64,000 bases of DNA, taken from positions 310,001 to 374,000 of the forward strand of contig NZ_NESH01000001.1 of the NCBI RefSeq assembly GCF_003063355.1, written 5' to 3'. The notes under the pieces are model-generated. The model did no database searches. It was not told where the DNA came from and saw nothing but the letters and a program-made list of their open reading frames with translations. Positions 50,453-59,682 of the stretch are shown here, piece after piece. The position numbers and the translations under genes are program-made. Numbering within the stretch: the first letter of the stretch is position 1; every line of letters starts with the position of its first letter. Source of the DNA: Limnohabitans sp. Bal53. GTDB taxonomy: Bacteria > Pseudomonadota > Gammaproteobacteria > Burkholderiales > Burkholderiaceae_C.

Positions 50453-52465
50453 CTACCGTTCATAAACATTTAGCTCATGCGCCGTGCGGTAACCCCCCAC
50501 GCCCTTCACATAAGCCAACAACTCCCCAAAAAACGGATGCCTGCACAGCGTGGACGAGTCGCCCACCAGCAGCAGCTTGCGCCGTGCGCGGGTCATGCCC
50601 ACGTTCATGCGGCGGATGTCAGACAAGAAACCGATCTCGCCTTGGGGGTTGCTGCGCGTCAAGGTGATGGCAATGATGTCGCGCTCTTGGCCCTGAAACG
50701 AATCGACGGTGCCCACGCTGAGCCTGCGTTGCAGCAGCAAATCGTTCAGCACGGCGTTGTCTTCGATGGCGTCTTTTAAGTAGTTGATTTGGGCGCGGTA
50801 CGGTGCAATCACGCCAATAGTCAGCGGGCGCTGGCCTGGGTCGGTGGGTTCGCCTGGTTCCGACAGTTGGGCCAGCAGCTGCGCCAGTCGCGCCAGCAGC
50901 AAGTGGGCTTCGTCGGGGTTGGCGGTTGATCGGCTTTCGGGGATGGCCAATTCTTGAAAACCGCAGCCCGCCGTGTCGATGAATTCCACAGGCAGGTCGG
51001 GTGTAAAGCGCGGGTCATACGCGGCCAAGTCGGCATGGCGCACGCTGGCGTGCGGCACCAGTTGGCTGCCATAAAACTTCTCGGAGCTGAAGCCCATGAT
51101 GTGCGCGTGCATGCGGTATTGCACCTTCAGCATGCGGGCCGTGCCCGGTTGGCGCTGGATGCACTTTTCAAACAGGGTTTCGCGCAGGCCTTCGCGGGCC
51201 GCTTTTTCGCTTTTCACGGTGGGCGGAAGCTGGTGGTGGTCGCCCGCCAACACCAGGCGCTGGCCCTTGGCAATCGGAATCCAGCAACCTGGTTCCAGGG
51301 CCTGAGCGGCTTCGTCGATGAAGACGGTCTCAAAGTCCAGGTGGCGAATGGTGCGGTGGCTGGCGCCCACCAGCGTGCAGGTGATGACCTGCACCGATTC
51401 GAGCACGTCCTCGGTCATGAAGCGCTCCAAATCGTCTGCGGCTTGGCGCAGCGTGCGGGCTTCATCTTTGAGCCATTGGCGGCGCTGTCGCTCCTCAAAA
51501 CCAAAGTTGCGCACACGTTCGCTGGCGGCCTCTCGGTGCTGCTCGGCCGTTTGGCGCATGGCGTGCATCTTGGCGTAGCTGGCGTGGGCCATCACCCCGG
51601 CGTCCAGCGTGTGCTTGAGCAGCAGCTCCGACACGCGGCTGGGGTTGCCCAAGCGGATCACGTTCACACCGCGCTCGGCCAGCTTTTCGGTCAGCAGGTC
51701 CACGGCGGTGTTGGAGGGGGCGCACACCAGCACGCGCCGTTCGCGCCGGATGGTTTCCAAAATGGCTTGCACCAGCGTGGTGGTTTTGCCGGTGCCGGGC
51801 GGGCCGTGGATGATGGCCACGTCTTGCGCCGTGACCACATGGCGCACAGCGGCCAGCTGAGAGTCGTTGAGCGCACTGGGGTAATACAGGTCGTCGGCTT
51901 GGGGCTCGCGAAAGCGGGCAGCCTTCGCGCCCAGCAGCACGTCGCGCAGTTCTGCCAAGCGGTTGCCGTGTGCGGCCATGACCGCGCTCAGGGCCTGGTT
52001 CATCTCGCGGTAGCTGACCTCGTCAAAGGTCAGGTCAACACCCAACGTACCGCCGTTCAGCACCCAGTCGGGCAGCGCTTCTTTTGTGGTTGATAGCCGG
52101 AGCTTGTTGCGCCGCACGCGGGTCACCACGCCACTCACCACGGGCCGGTCTGGCCCCGAGTAACCGGGCGCACCGCTGAACAGCGCCGCCGCCGCCCCCA
52201 CCTGAAACAAATGCAGGTCTTGCCGATGCGCCGGGCGCTCCAGCTCCAGCACCACCTTGCCCCCAAACCCAATGTCTTCTTGGGTGATGGTGACGGGGTA
52301 CCAAGTCAGGCCACGCCGACGGCGCTCTTTGATGCTGGCACTGGCGTTTTTGAGCTTGAACTGCGCCTGGTCTTCCTGTTGCTCCAGCTGCATGAGCGCA
52401 CGCACATGGCGCAGCTCGTGTTCCACACAAAGCTGTGCGGTGGGGGTTGGGTTTGGGTTGGCCAA
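50453..52465 (-). CDS. SF1 helicase, UPF1/IGHMBP2-like
   Basis: A 670-residue AAA_11/AAA_12 type helicase. An N-terminal beta-rich region with RRRGLTWYPVTI is followed by Walker A GPPGTGKTTT (221-230), Walker B VFIDEAAQALEP, motif III LAGDHHQLPPTV, motif IV/V YRAQINYL and GTVDSFQGQERD, and motif VI NVGMTRARRKLLLVGD. Such proteins unwind RNA or DNA 5' to 3'. An in-frame stop lies just upstream, so TTG 52465 is the first possible start, with GTG 52426 as an alternative. It is last in the minus run from yaaA and convergent with the ATPase. Confidence 0.9.
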   Translation of the reverse strand: MANPNPTPTAQLCVEHELRHVRALMQLEQQEDQAQFKLKNASASIKERRRRGLTWYPVTITQEDIGFGGKVVLELERPAHRQDLHLFQVGAAAALFSGAPGYSGPDRPVVSGVVTRVRRNKLRLSTTKEALPDWVLNGGTLGVDLTFDEVSYREMNQALSAVMAAHGNRLAELRDVLLGAKAARFREPQADDLYYPSALNDSQLAAVRHVVTAQDVAIIHGPPGTGKTTTLVQAILETIRRERRVLVCAPSNTAVDLLTEKLAERGVNVIRLGNPSRVSELLLKHTLDAGVMAHASYAKMHAMRQTAEQHREAASERVRNFGFEERQRRQWLKDEARTLRQAADDLERFMTEDVLESVQVITCTLVGASHRTIRHLDFETVFIDEAAQALEPGCWIPIAKGQRLVLAGDHHQLPPTVKSEKAAREGLRETLFEKCIQRQPGTARMLKVQYRMHAHIMGFSSEKFYGSQLVPHASVRHADLAAYDPRFTPDLPVEFIDTAGCGFQELAIPESRSTANPDEAHLLLARLAQLLAQLSEPGEPTDPGQRPLTIGVIAPYRAQINYLKDAIEDNAVLNDLLLQRRLSVGTVDSFQGQERDIIAITLTRSNPQGEIGFLSDIRRMNVGMTRARRKLLLVGDSSTLCRHPFFGELLAYVKGVGGYRTAHELNVYER

Positions 52466-52477
52466 AAGAGATGGCCT

Positions 52478-52966
52478 TTAACGCTGCACCTGGTGCATGA
52501 CGAATTTCACGAGGCCTTCGCTGGCTTCTTCGATCAAATCCAGCACATTCTCAAAGCCCTGGTCTCCGCCGTAGTAAGGGTCGGGGATGACCGCAGCCTG
52601 AGTGGTCTGTAAAAACTCCGCCAAGCCCCGGATCTTGTGTTGGTGCTGCGCGGGGCATCTTTCTTCCAAGAGGGCGCGGTTGTCCCAATCCATGGTCAAG
52701 AGCAAATCAAAGCTATCAAAGTCACTGTCCACCACCGGCCTAGCCCTCAGGTGCGCAAGCTCATAGCCTCTTTTGAGCGCATGCTTTTGGCTGCGCTCGT
52801 CGGGTGGCGAATCAGGGTGAAAGTTGTGCGTGCCTGCCGAGTCCACTTGGACTTTGTGCAAGAGGTTTTGCTCAGTCAGCCGTTTGAAGAAAACAGCTTC
52901 GGCTGTGGGGCTGCGACAGATGTTGCCCATGCAGACGAACAGGATTTTGTAAGTGGCTTCGCTCAT
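52478..52966 (-). CDS. Low-molecular-weight protein-tyrosine phosphatase
   Basis: A 162-residue phosphatase with the family P-loop VCMGNICRSPTAE, where Cys12 attacks phosphotyrosine and Arg18 binds phosphate. The general acid is the aspartate in PDPYYGGDQGF. The ATG at 52966 is preferred over a frame that runs upstream. Members next to capsule genes control polysaccharide export, but no tyrosine kinase is nearby, so the target here is unknown. It lies 12 bases before the helicase gene. Confidence 0.94.
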   Translation of the reverse strand: MSEATYKILFVCMGNICRSPTAEAVFFKRLTEQNLLHKVQVDSAGTHNFHPDSPPDERSQKHALKRGYELAHLRARPVVDSDFDSFDLLLTMDWDNRALLEERCPAQHQHKIRGLAEFLQTTQAAVIPDPYYGGDQGFENVLDLIEEASEGLVKFVMHQVQR

Positions 52967-52989
52967 GTTGTGGCAGGTCTTAGGGTGGT

Positions 52990-53862
52990 TTATTTTTGGG
53001 CCGGTTTCGAGGAGCGATTTTGGGTGAAGACCAGGCAAGGATCTTCACGCTCAACCTGGGGCACCACATGCACATGGTCGTACCAGTGGGCATCATTTTG
53101 ATCAGCGTTTTCAACATAGCCATGCACTTGGGTTTTGGCCTTGTTTTGGGGGGTGAGCCAGTGCGGCACACCCGCATCTTTTCTGACATGGCCGTTGCCC
53201 GCGATCAGCACCACGGGGGCATTCGACACCCCATTGACCACATGGGCCATCCACACATCGCGAGCAATCTGCCCTTGAACCATGGGGCCAATGGCTTGGG
53301 CGGGCAACATGTTGCAGTGGCCTTCTTGGATGGCTTTGTTTTGTGCGCTCAAAAGTTGACCAGGAATCTGCTGGAGTTGGTAGGTGTCAACGAGTTGCGG
53401 GCCCAACACAGCGGCGAAGCCATTCGTCATGACTTTGCGCACATCCACATTCGACATATTCGCCGCAACCAGCTTGATTTTTTTATCCAGCGCCCATTGC
53501 ACATAGGGCTTGTAAAAACGCCACGCCCAACCTGTTGTTCCAGCTTTGGCCACAACACAACCCACGTCTGGGCATTGCGACAGGGCGGCGTCTAAAGCGG
53601 CTTGGTTTTCACGGTCAAACTGCTCCATCGCCACCACGGGTGGTGGCCCTTGTTCGATCAGTTGCTGCACTCGCTCCAATCGGCGTTGGTGTCCGTGTTC
53701 GTTGTCATGCAATTCACCCAAAAGGTAGATGGCTGGACTGCTTCGATGTGTCTGAACATCCATGCCTTGCGATGCTGTGGCAAAAAACACGCTCGCGACC
53801 GCTAGAGAAAAAAATCTGAGGGTGAAGCGAAACCGATTCATGCAGTAGTTGGATTGACTCAT
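52990..53862 (-). CDS. ChaN-like (haem-binding uptake, Tiki superfamily) secreted protein
   Basis: A 290-residue protein with a signal peptide (FRFTLRFFSLAVASVFFATA) and a ChaN/EreA-type core: YLLGELHDNEHGHQRRLE, then VVAMEQFDRENQAALDAAL, and near the end LIAGNGHVRKDAGVPHWL. The glutamate-histidine pairs in these blocks are typical metal or haem ligands in this group. ATG 53862 is used; ATG 53841 would remove seven residues. ChaN in Campylobacter helps iron uptake, which is only a model here. Confidence 0.85.
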   Translation of the reverse strand: MSQSNYCMNRFRFTLRFFSLAVASVFFATASQGMDVQTHRSSPAIYLLGELHDNEHGHQRRLERVQQLIEQGPPPVVAMEQFDRENQAALDAALSQCPDVGCVVAKAGTTGWAWRFYKPYVQWALDKKIKLVAANMSNVDVRKVMTNGFAAVLGPQLVDTYQLQQIPGQLLSAQNKAIQEGHCNMLPAQAIGPMVQGQIARDVWMAHVVNGVSNAPVVLIAGNGHVRKDAGVPHWLTPQNKAKTQVHGYVENADQNDAHWYDHVHVVPQVEREDPCLVFTQNRSSKPAQK

Positions 53863-53946
53863 TTGTTCTGGGCACTTGTTCGCTGGACCGTGACGATATG
53901 GCTGGCAGCATTACATCTTTGCAATCAGCCTATTGGCGGGCTTGTG

Positions 53947-54381
53947 TCAGGAAATATTGTCCGCCTGGGCAGAAGCGGGCAACCCAAAGACCCGATCGAA
54001 ACACCATGTGAACGCGATGGCATAGAAGAAAAAGAACGCCAGCAGGCCCAAGTTGGCCACCAAGGCAGCGGTGAGCGAAATGTCCAGCCAAAGCGACATG
54101 ACGGGCAAGAGAATGATCACCAAGCCGCCCTCAAAACCCGCCCCATGGGCCAGCCGCCTGACAAAAGAGCGGCCACGCACGGATTGGCGCGACTCCCAGC
54201 GCTCAAAGAGCCAGTTGAAGACGTAATTCCATGTCAGCGCAATGCTCGACAACACCACCGCCAGGCCCAAGGTGGAGGTGGGTGACTTGTCAAAAGCCAC
54301 ACTCAACACAGGCCCGACCACAGCGATGGCAATGGCCTCGTACAAAAGGGCCTGGAGAACGCGGCGGGTGGTGGGGGTCAT
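53947..54381 (-). CDS. PACE family multidrug efflux transporter
   Basis: A 144-residue inner-membrane protein of four helices made of two tandem BTP units. The first has RVLQALLYEAIAIAVVGPVL, and Glu15 stands in the same place as the essential Glu15 of the chlorhexidine pump AceI. The second unit has GAGFEGGLVIILLPVMSLWL, with a second acidic residue in the matching position. PACE pumps export biocides and some polyamines by proton exchange. It lies 23 bases after queF in the same run; no regulator is adjacent. Confidence 0.9.
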   Translation of the reverse strand: MTPTTRRVLQALLYEAIAIAVVGPVLSVAFDKSPTSTLGLAVVLSSIALTWNYVFNWLFERWESRQSVRGRSFVRRLAHGAGFEGGLVIILLPVMSLWLDISLTAALVANLGLLAFFFFYAIAFTWCFDRVFGLPASAQADNIS

Positions 54382-54404
54382 GTTGGGGATCGTGGTAAAT
54401 GCGT

Positions 54405-55250
54405 TCACTGCCTTGCAGTGCGCACATTGGGCGGCAATGCGCCCGGTGCGCTGGTGCGCCAGGGGTTGATGTCCAGCCCGCCGCGCCGGGTGTAGCGGGC
54501 GTACACCGTGAGCTTGGTGGGTTTGCAGCGGGTCCAGATGTCCATGAAGATGCGCTCGACGCATTGCTCATGGAACTCGTTGTGGTTTCTGAAGCTCACG
54601 ATGTATTGCAGCAATCCCGCTTGGTCGATTTGCGGGCCGCTGTAGGTGATTTGCACACTGCCCCAATCGGGCTGGCCCGTGACCAGGCAATTGCTTTTGA
54701 GCAGGTGGCTGACCAGGGTTTCGCTGACTGGCTGCTCCTCGTGGTTGGCTGTGAGCAAGTCGGGCGCGGGCTGGTAGTGCGTGCACTCAATGTCCATGCG
54801 GTCCAAGTTCAGGCCGTCGAGCTCGTGCACGGGCTCGGCGTCAAACTGTTCTTGCAGCAGCAGCTTCACACCCACGCTGGCTTGCATCGCGCCACCGTGC
54901 CAGATGGCCGCGCTGATGTCGCGGCGGATCATGTCGCGCACCACGTCGGCGCTCTCCAGACGCGTGTTGTTGAAGCTGTTGAGATACAGCTTGAAGGACT
55001 TGCTCTCCACGATGTGCGTGCTCTCAGCAGGCACCGTGATGTGCGCCAGCGCCACTTGTGGCTTGCCCTTGGGGTTGAGCCAGGACAACTCGAACGCAGT
55101 CCACAAGTCGGCCCCAAAAAACACGGGCTGCCCGGTAACGCCGATTTCGGCACGTTTGGTGGCGCGGGGGATGGGGAACAGCAGGCTGGCGTCGTACTGG
55201 TCCACATAGGCGCTGGACTTGCCCAGTTGGGATTGTTCTGGGGAGTTCAT
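54405..55250 (-). CDS. queF: NADPH-dependent preQ0 reductase QueF
   Basis: A 281-residue two-domain enzyme of the T-fold group that reduces 7-cyano-7-deazaguanine to preQ1, a step to queuosine in tRNA. The catalytic cysteine is Cys188 in [13 protein letters not shown], with Asp195 next. The NADPH motif region [13 protein letters not shown] and a later [11 protein letters not shown] are present. It overlaps the yaaA stop (ATGA). Other queuosine genes are not in the window. Confidence 0.96.
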   Translation of the reverse strand: MNSPEQSQLGKSSAYVDQYDASLLFPIPRATKRAEIGVTGQPVFFGADLWTAFELSWLNPKGKPQVALAHITVPAESTHIVESKSFKLYLNSFNNTRLESADVVRDMIRRDISAAIWHGGAMQASVGVKLLLQEQFDAEPVHELDGLNLDRMDIECTHYQPAPDLLTANHEEQPVSETLVSHLLKSNCLVTGQPDWGSVQITYSGPQIDQAGLLQYIVSFRNHNEFHEQCVERIFMDIWTRCKPTKLTVYARYTRRGGLDINPWRTSAPGALPPNVRTARQ

Positions 55251-56023
55251 GCTTGCACCTTTCTGCGGAACACCAAACGGTCCGGCTCGGACACCTGCGG
55301 ATCGTAGGCGTAGCCTTCCAGGTCAAAACCCAGCAGACCTTCGGGATGGGTGATTTTGTTTTGGATGGCAAACCGCGCCATCAGGCCCCGCGCCCGCTTG
55401 GCGTTGAAGCTGATGATTTTGTATTTGCCGCCTTTGAAGTCTTCAAACACACATTCGATGACGCGGACCTTGAGGGTTTTGCGATCGACCGACTTGAAAT
55501 ACTCTTGCGAGGCCAGGTTGACGATGACCGGGGTTTTGTCTTTGGCCAGTTGGGTGTTCAGGTAGTCGGCAATTTGCGGCCCCCAAAACTTGTACAGGTT
55601 GCTGCCCTTGTCGGTTTGCAGCGTGGTGCCCATTTCCAGGCGGTAGGGCTGCATCCAGTCGAGTGGGCGCAGCACGCCATACAGGCCACTCAAAATGCCC
55701 ACATGGGTTTGCGCCCAGTCCAGGTCTTGCGCAGACAGGGTCTTGGCGTCCAAGCCTTCGTACACATCGCCATTGAAGGCCAGCACGGCCTGCTTGGAAT
55801 TTTTAGCGGTGAATTTGGGACTCCAAGCTTCGTAGCGGGCCACGTTCAGGGCCGACAGCGCGTCTGACAAGTCCATCAGCTCGGCGATTTGCAGGGGTGA
55901 CTTTTGGCGCAGCACTTCAATGAGGGCCTGCGATTGCGGCACAAACTGCGGCAGCGTATGCGGCACGCCAGCTGCAGGGGTTTCGTAATCCAGTGATTTA
56001 GCGGGTGACAATAAGAACAACAT
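55247..56023 (-). CDS. yaaA: Peroxide stress protein YaaA
   Basis: A 258-residue protein of the YaaA/DUF328 family, which lowers free iron and protects DNA during peroxide stress. N-terminus [16 protein letters not shown] matches the E. coli form, and the family segments [34 protein letters not shown] and [15 protein letters not shown] follow. The ATG at 56023 has AAAGGA nine bases ahead; an ATG at 56032 would add three residues. The start codon shares the CATG at 56021-56024 with truC on the other strand. Confidence 0.95.
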   Translation of the reverse strand: MLFLLSPAKSLDYETPAAGVPHTLPQFVPQSQALIEVLRQKSPLQIAELMDLSDALSALNVARYEAWSPKFTAKNSKQAVLAFNGDVYEGLDAKTLSAQDLDWAQTHVGILSGLYGVLRPLDWMQPYRLEMGTTLQTDKGSNLYKFWGPQIADYLNTQLAKDKTPVIVNLASQEYFKSVDRKTLKVRVIECVFEDFKGGKYKIISFNAKRARGLMARFAIQNKITHPEGLLGFDLEGYAYDPQVSEPDRLVFRRKVQA

Positions 56024-56741
56024 GCTCGACATCCTTTACTTGGACGATTATCTCGCCATCGTGCACAAGCCCGCAGGCTGGCTGGTGCATCGCACCCCTC
56101 TCGACAAGGGTGAAACCCGCTTTGTGCTGCAAGCGCTGCGCGACCAGATTGGGCAACACGTCTGGCCTGTGCATCGGCTAGACAAAGGCACCAGCGGCGT
56201 GCTGGTCTTTGCCCTGAGCGCCGAGGTGGCCCGCACGTTGGGGCAAGCTTTTGAAACAGGTGAAGGCCTGCACAAGACTTACCGGGCCATCGTGCGCGGC
56301 TGGCCTTTGCCAGAGGGTCTGATCGACCACGCTTTGAAACGCATGCCAGACGACATGCGCTCAGAGCGCGAGGAAGTGCAAGCCGCTCAGACGCGTTACG
56401 CCACGCTGCGACGCGGTGAGTTGCCGATTGCGCAGGGCCAATTCCCCAGCCTGCGCTGGGCCGAGGTGCAACTGCAGCCCCTCTCGGGTCGTCGCCACCA
56501 GCTGCGCCGCCACATGAAGCACATCGCCCACCCCATCATCGGCGACGCCACCCACGGCAAAGGGCCGCTCAACCGGGCGGTGGCCGAGCATATGGGGCTG
56601 CAGCGGCTGTGGCTGCATGCAGAAAATTTGGACTTGCACCACCCGGTTTGTGGGCAGCGGCTGAGCCTGGCCTCGCCTTTGCCCAGCGAGTGGGGCCTGT
56701 GGGATGGTTTTGATTCTCCAAAAATCATTCAAACCCGCTAG
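56022..56741 (+). CDS. truC: tRNA pseudouridine(65) synthase TruC
   Basis: A 239-residue RluA-family enzyme that makes pseudouridine 65 in tRNA. The start [20 protein letters not shown] lines up with E. coli TruC. The catalytic aspartate is in [16 protein letters not shown], and [19 protein letters not shown] follows. No S4 domain is present, as expected for TruC. It is divergent from yaaA with overlapping start codons, so its promoter must lie inside yaaA. It is convergent with the histidine kinase. Confidence 0.94.
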   Translation: MLDILYLDDYLAIVHKPAGWLVHRTPLDKGETRFVLQALRDQIGQHVWPVHRLDKGTSGVLVFALSAEVARTLGQAFETGEGLHKTYRAIVRGWPLPEGLIDHALKRMPDDMRSEREEVQAAQTRYATLRRGELPIAQGQFPSLRWAEVQLQPLSGRRHQLRRHMKHIAHPIIGDATHGKGPLNRAVAEHMGLQRLWLHAENLDLHHPVCGQRLSLASPLPSEWGLWDGFDSPKIIQTR

Positions 56742-56811
56742 CCGCAACGGGCTTTCACGTCATCCCGGCGTGGACACACTCCGGAGCCAGGAATGCATGG
56801 ATGGGGGCGGG

Positions 56812-58248
56812 TCAGGTGCTGACGGGATGGATGGGCAGGCGCAGAGTGAAGCAGGCACCGCCAAGGGGGCTGTCACCCACGGTGAGGCTGCCGCCGTGGT
56901 TCTGAATGATCGCTTGACTGAGCCACAAGCCCAGACCCATGCCGTCTGGTTTGGTGCTGTGGAACATTTCAAAAATACGGCCCCATTGCGCGGGGTCGAT
57001 TCCAGGGCCATTGTCCGAAACTGTCAGCTCCACAAACTGCTCGGTGTGTTGCAACTGCAGCGCCAAAGTGCGTGGCTCAGGAACGTTGTGCAGGGCATCT
57101 CGGGCGTTTTTCAACAAATTGAGAATCACCATTTGCAGCTGACCTTCATCGCCCCAAGTGAACAATGCAGGGGCTGTCTGCTCTTGGAGGTCAACTTGAT
57201 GCCGTTGCAATGCAGGTTTCACAATGGCCAGTGCATCACGGACGACATCTGACACACACACGTCAGAGAATTCGATGGCGCCATTGCGCAAGAATTTTCT
57301 GAGTTGATCCATGATGGCCATGGCGCGTTGGTTGTCTTGCAGGACGCCCTGTAAGAGTTGCTGACGCTCTTCGCTGTCCATGGCTGTGGCATTGACCAAC
57401 AGCTCGGTGCGCAAGTGCATGATTTGCAGCGGCTGCGACAACTCATGCACCAGAGAGCTGAGCAAAACACCCATGTTGTTGGATTTGGCAGACAGCGCAA
57501 GCGCTTTGATCATCTGGTTTTTTTCTGCCAGCGCCGCGTCCAATGCCTGATTGGCTTGGCGCACGCGATCATTGTCTTTCTTTTCTGCCTGGTGCCGTGC
57601 GGCCAAAAGATGGGTGCTGTAAGCCAACAAGGAGCTCAACATCAGGATGTCCGTAGACAGGGCAGTGAGTCGGAAGGCCATTGGCCATCCGGACTCCTGA
57701 AACAAGGACTCGGGGTGGGTGGTTTGCTGCAGCACAGTCACCAAGCGGGCAAGACGCAATGACAAGCCGGTGAATGCCACGGCCATCATGAACTTCAATT
57801 GAAATGCTTTTTCCTTTTGGTGAGCTTGCCAGGCTTCAAAAATGACCCACGACAGCAGCGCCGAGCTGAGCGTTGAAAAGAAGATCACGCGTTCAACATA
57901 ACTGCTGTTTTGACGCATGTATTCGAAGACCACCAAAACAAGCAGCAAGCCCACAACACTGCCCCAGACACAGCGGAAGGACAAGGTCGTACGCCACGAT
58001 CGCACGGTCAGGGCACAACTGGCCACGCCGGCCACAGCCAATGTGTTGGCCATCGACAAAAAGAAGGGTGCCAACCAGGCATAGGACATGGCGGTGATGC
58101 CCGCCAAGTTGGCCAACAAGAAGGTGGCCATCAGGGCACGGCTGGGACGTACTTCTTTTGCGCCTTCATACAAAGAAGCGGCGTGAACCGTCATGCCCAG
58201 AATGATCAGGCTGACCATCAAAAAAATGATTTCATTGGCAGAAGCCAT
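56812..58248 (-). CDS. Orphan sensor histidine kinase
   Basis: A 478-residue membrane kinase. The first 215 residues hold about six to seven membrane helices, a 7TM-like sensor module. After a coiled coil (about 220-255) come the H-box with His268 in SSLVHELSQPLQI, the N-box LNLLKNARDAL, and the ATP lid segments SDNGPGIDPAQWG and GMGLGLWLSQAI. No response regulator lies nearby, and the kinase stands alone between truC and an oxidoreductase. The signal is unknown. Confidence 0.9.
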   Translation of the reverse strand: MASANEIIFLMVSLIILGMTVHAASLYEGAKEVRPSRALMATFLLANLAGITAMSYAWLAPFFLSMANTLAVAGVASCALTVRSWRTTLSFRCVWGSVVGLLLVLVVFEYMRQNSSYVERVIFFSTLSSALLSWVIFEAWQAHQKEKAFQLKFMMAVAFTGLSLRLARLVTVLQQTTHPESLFQESGWPMAFRLTALSTDILMLSSLLAYSTHLLAARHQAEKKDNDRVRQANQALDAALAEKNQMIKALALSAKSNNMGVLLSSLVHELSQPLQIMHLRTELLVNATAMDSEERQQLLQGVLQDNQRAMAIMDQLRKFLRNGAIEFSDVCVSDVVRDALAIVKPALQRHQVDLQEQTAPALFTWGDEGQLQMVILNLLKNARDALHNVPEPRTLALQLQHTEQFVELTVSDNGPGIDPAQWGRIFEMFHSTKPDGMGLGLWLSQAIIQNHGGSLTVGDSPLGGACFTLRLPIHPVST

Positions 58249-58531
58249 TTAATGAATCAATTGAATTGAGTGACTAGAAATTGCAAAAAAACCAAACAGT
58301 GTCAGCGATTATTCATGAAATTTGTCTTTTTCGATGGCCAACAGCCAATCAATTCGCCTTGAGCAAGTCAATGACATGGCCACCGAAGGAAAAAAACAGG
58401 ACCGAGGTATGAGAGATCAGCCGGGACCGGGCTCACTGTCACCCAAAGCATAAGCATCCATGCAGTTTTTCATAAGATGGGCGCCGATAAACGCCGTTGC
58501 GTGCCCCACCCAATCATTTCCTTCTTGCCCC

Positions 58532-59653
58532 ATGAGCCTGCTCTTTTCGCCCTTCACCTTCAACGCGCCCTCCGGCCCACTCACCTTGCCCAACCGCATC
58601 GTGATCGCCCCCATGTGCCAGTACTCGGCCGACCATGGCCAGGCCACCGACTGGCACCTGACGCACTGGACCAACATGCTCAACAGCGGAGCGGGCCTGT
58701 TCACCATCGAAGCCACCGCCGTGTCGGCTGTGGGCCGCATCAGCCCTGGCTGCTTGGGCCTGTGGGACGACGCCACACAAGCGGCGCTGGCCGACAAATT
58801 GCACCGCGCCCGCCGCTTAGCCCCGCACATGCCCGTGTGCATCCAGATCAGCCACGCGGGCCGCAAGGCATCGAGCGCAGCGCCTTGGGACGGCGGCATG
58901 CTGATCGCGCCTGAAAATGGCGGATGGCAAACCGTGGCGCCCAGCGCCCTGCCCCACTTGCCCCAGGAAGCCGCGCCCACCGAGTTGAGCCTAGCCGACA
59001 TCGCACAAATCAAGGCCGATTTTGTCAACACCGCCCGCCGCAGCCACGAACTGGGCATCGAGGCGGTGGAACTGCACGCGGCGCACGGCTATTTGCTGCA
59101 CCAGTTTTTGTCGCCCATTTCAAACCAGCGCTGCGACGCCTATGGCGGCTCTTTTGAAAACCGCATTCGCTTTCCGCTGGAAGTATTCCAAGCGGTGCGC
59201 GAAGCCTTTGGCGGCACGCTGGGCATGCGCATCTCCGGTACCGACTGGGTGGACGGTGGCTGGACGGTTGAAGAAACCGCCGCCTTGTCGGTCCAACTCA
59301 AACAAGCCGGGGCGCAGTTTGTCCACATTTCGTCGGGCGGCGTCTCACCCTTGCAAAAAATTGCCTTGGGGCCAGAGTACCAAGTGCACCTGGCCAAAAC
59401 GGTCAAAGAAGCATCGGACCTGACCACCATCGCCGTAGGCCTGATCACCGAGCCTGCTCAAGCCGAAGCTGTGCTGCAACGTGGCGACGCAGACTTGGTG
59501 GCACTGGCCCGCTCGTTCTTGTACAAGCCGCGCTGGGGCTGGGAAGCGGCAGTAGCTCTCGGCGGCACGGTCGAAGCACAACACCAGTACTGGCGCAGCC
59601 TGCCCCGCGAAGCCAAAAACATTTTCAACGACGCCAAGATTGGGATGCGCTAA
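58532..59653 (+). CDS. Old Yellow Enzyme family NADH:flavin oxidoreductase (YqjM type)
   Basis: A 373-residue FMN TIM-barrel enzyme. FMN and substrate residues are in NRIVIAPMCQYSADHGQATD, the ISHAGRKAS segment, and ELHAAHGYLLHQFLSPISNQR. Later GVGLITEPAQAEAVL-like residues (VGLITEPAQAEA) and DLVALARSFLYKP bind the FMN phosphate. The start is at ATG 58532. It reduces activated C=C bonds; the physiological substrate is unknown. The 280 bases before it contain no gene and should hold its promoter and that of the kinase. Confidence 0.92.
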   Translation: MSLLFSPFTFNAPSGPLTLPNRIVIAPMCQYSADHGQATDWHLTHWTNMLNSGAGLFTIEATAVSAVGRISPGCLGLWDDATQAALADKLHRARRLAPHMPVCIQISHAGRKASSAAPWDGGMLIAPENGGWQTVAPSALPHLPQEAAPTELSLADIAQIKADFVNTARRSHELGIEAVELHAAHGYLLHQFLSPISNQRCDAYGGSFENRIRFPLEVFQAVREAFGGTLGMRISGTDWVDGGWTVEETAALSVQLKQAGAQFVHISSGGVSPLQKIALGPEYQVHLAKTVKEASDLTTIAVGLITEPAQAEAVLQRGDADLVALARSFLYKPRWGWEAAVALGGTVEAQHQYWRSLPREAKNIFNDAKIGMR

Positions 59654-59682
59654 TTTCCAAACCCTAAAAAAGAGAGAGACCT

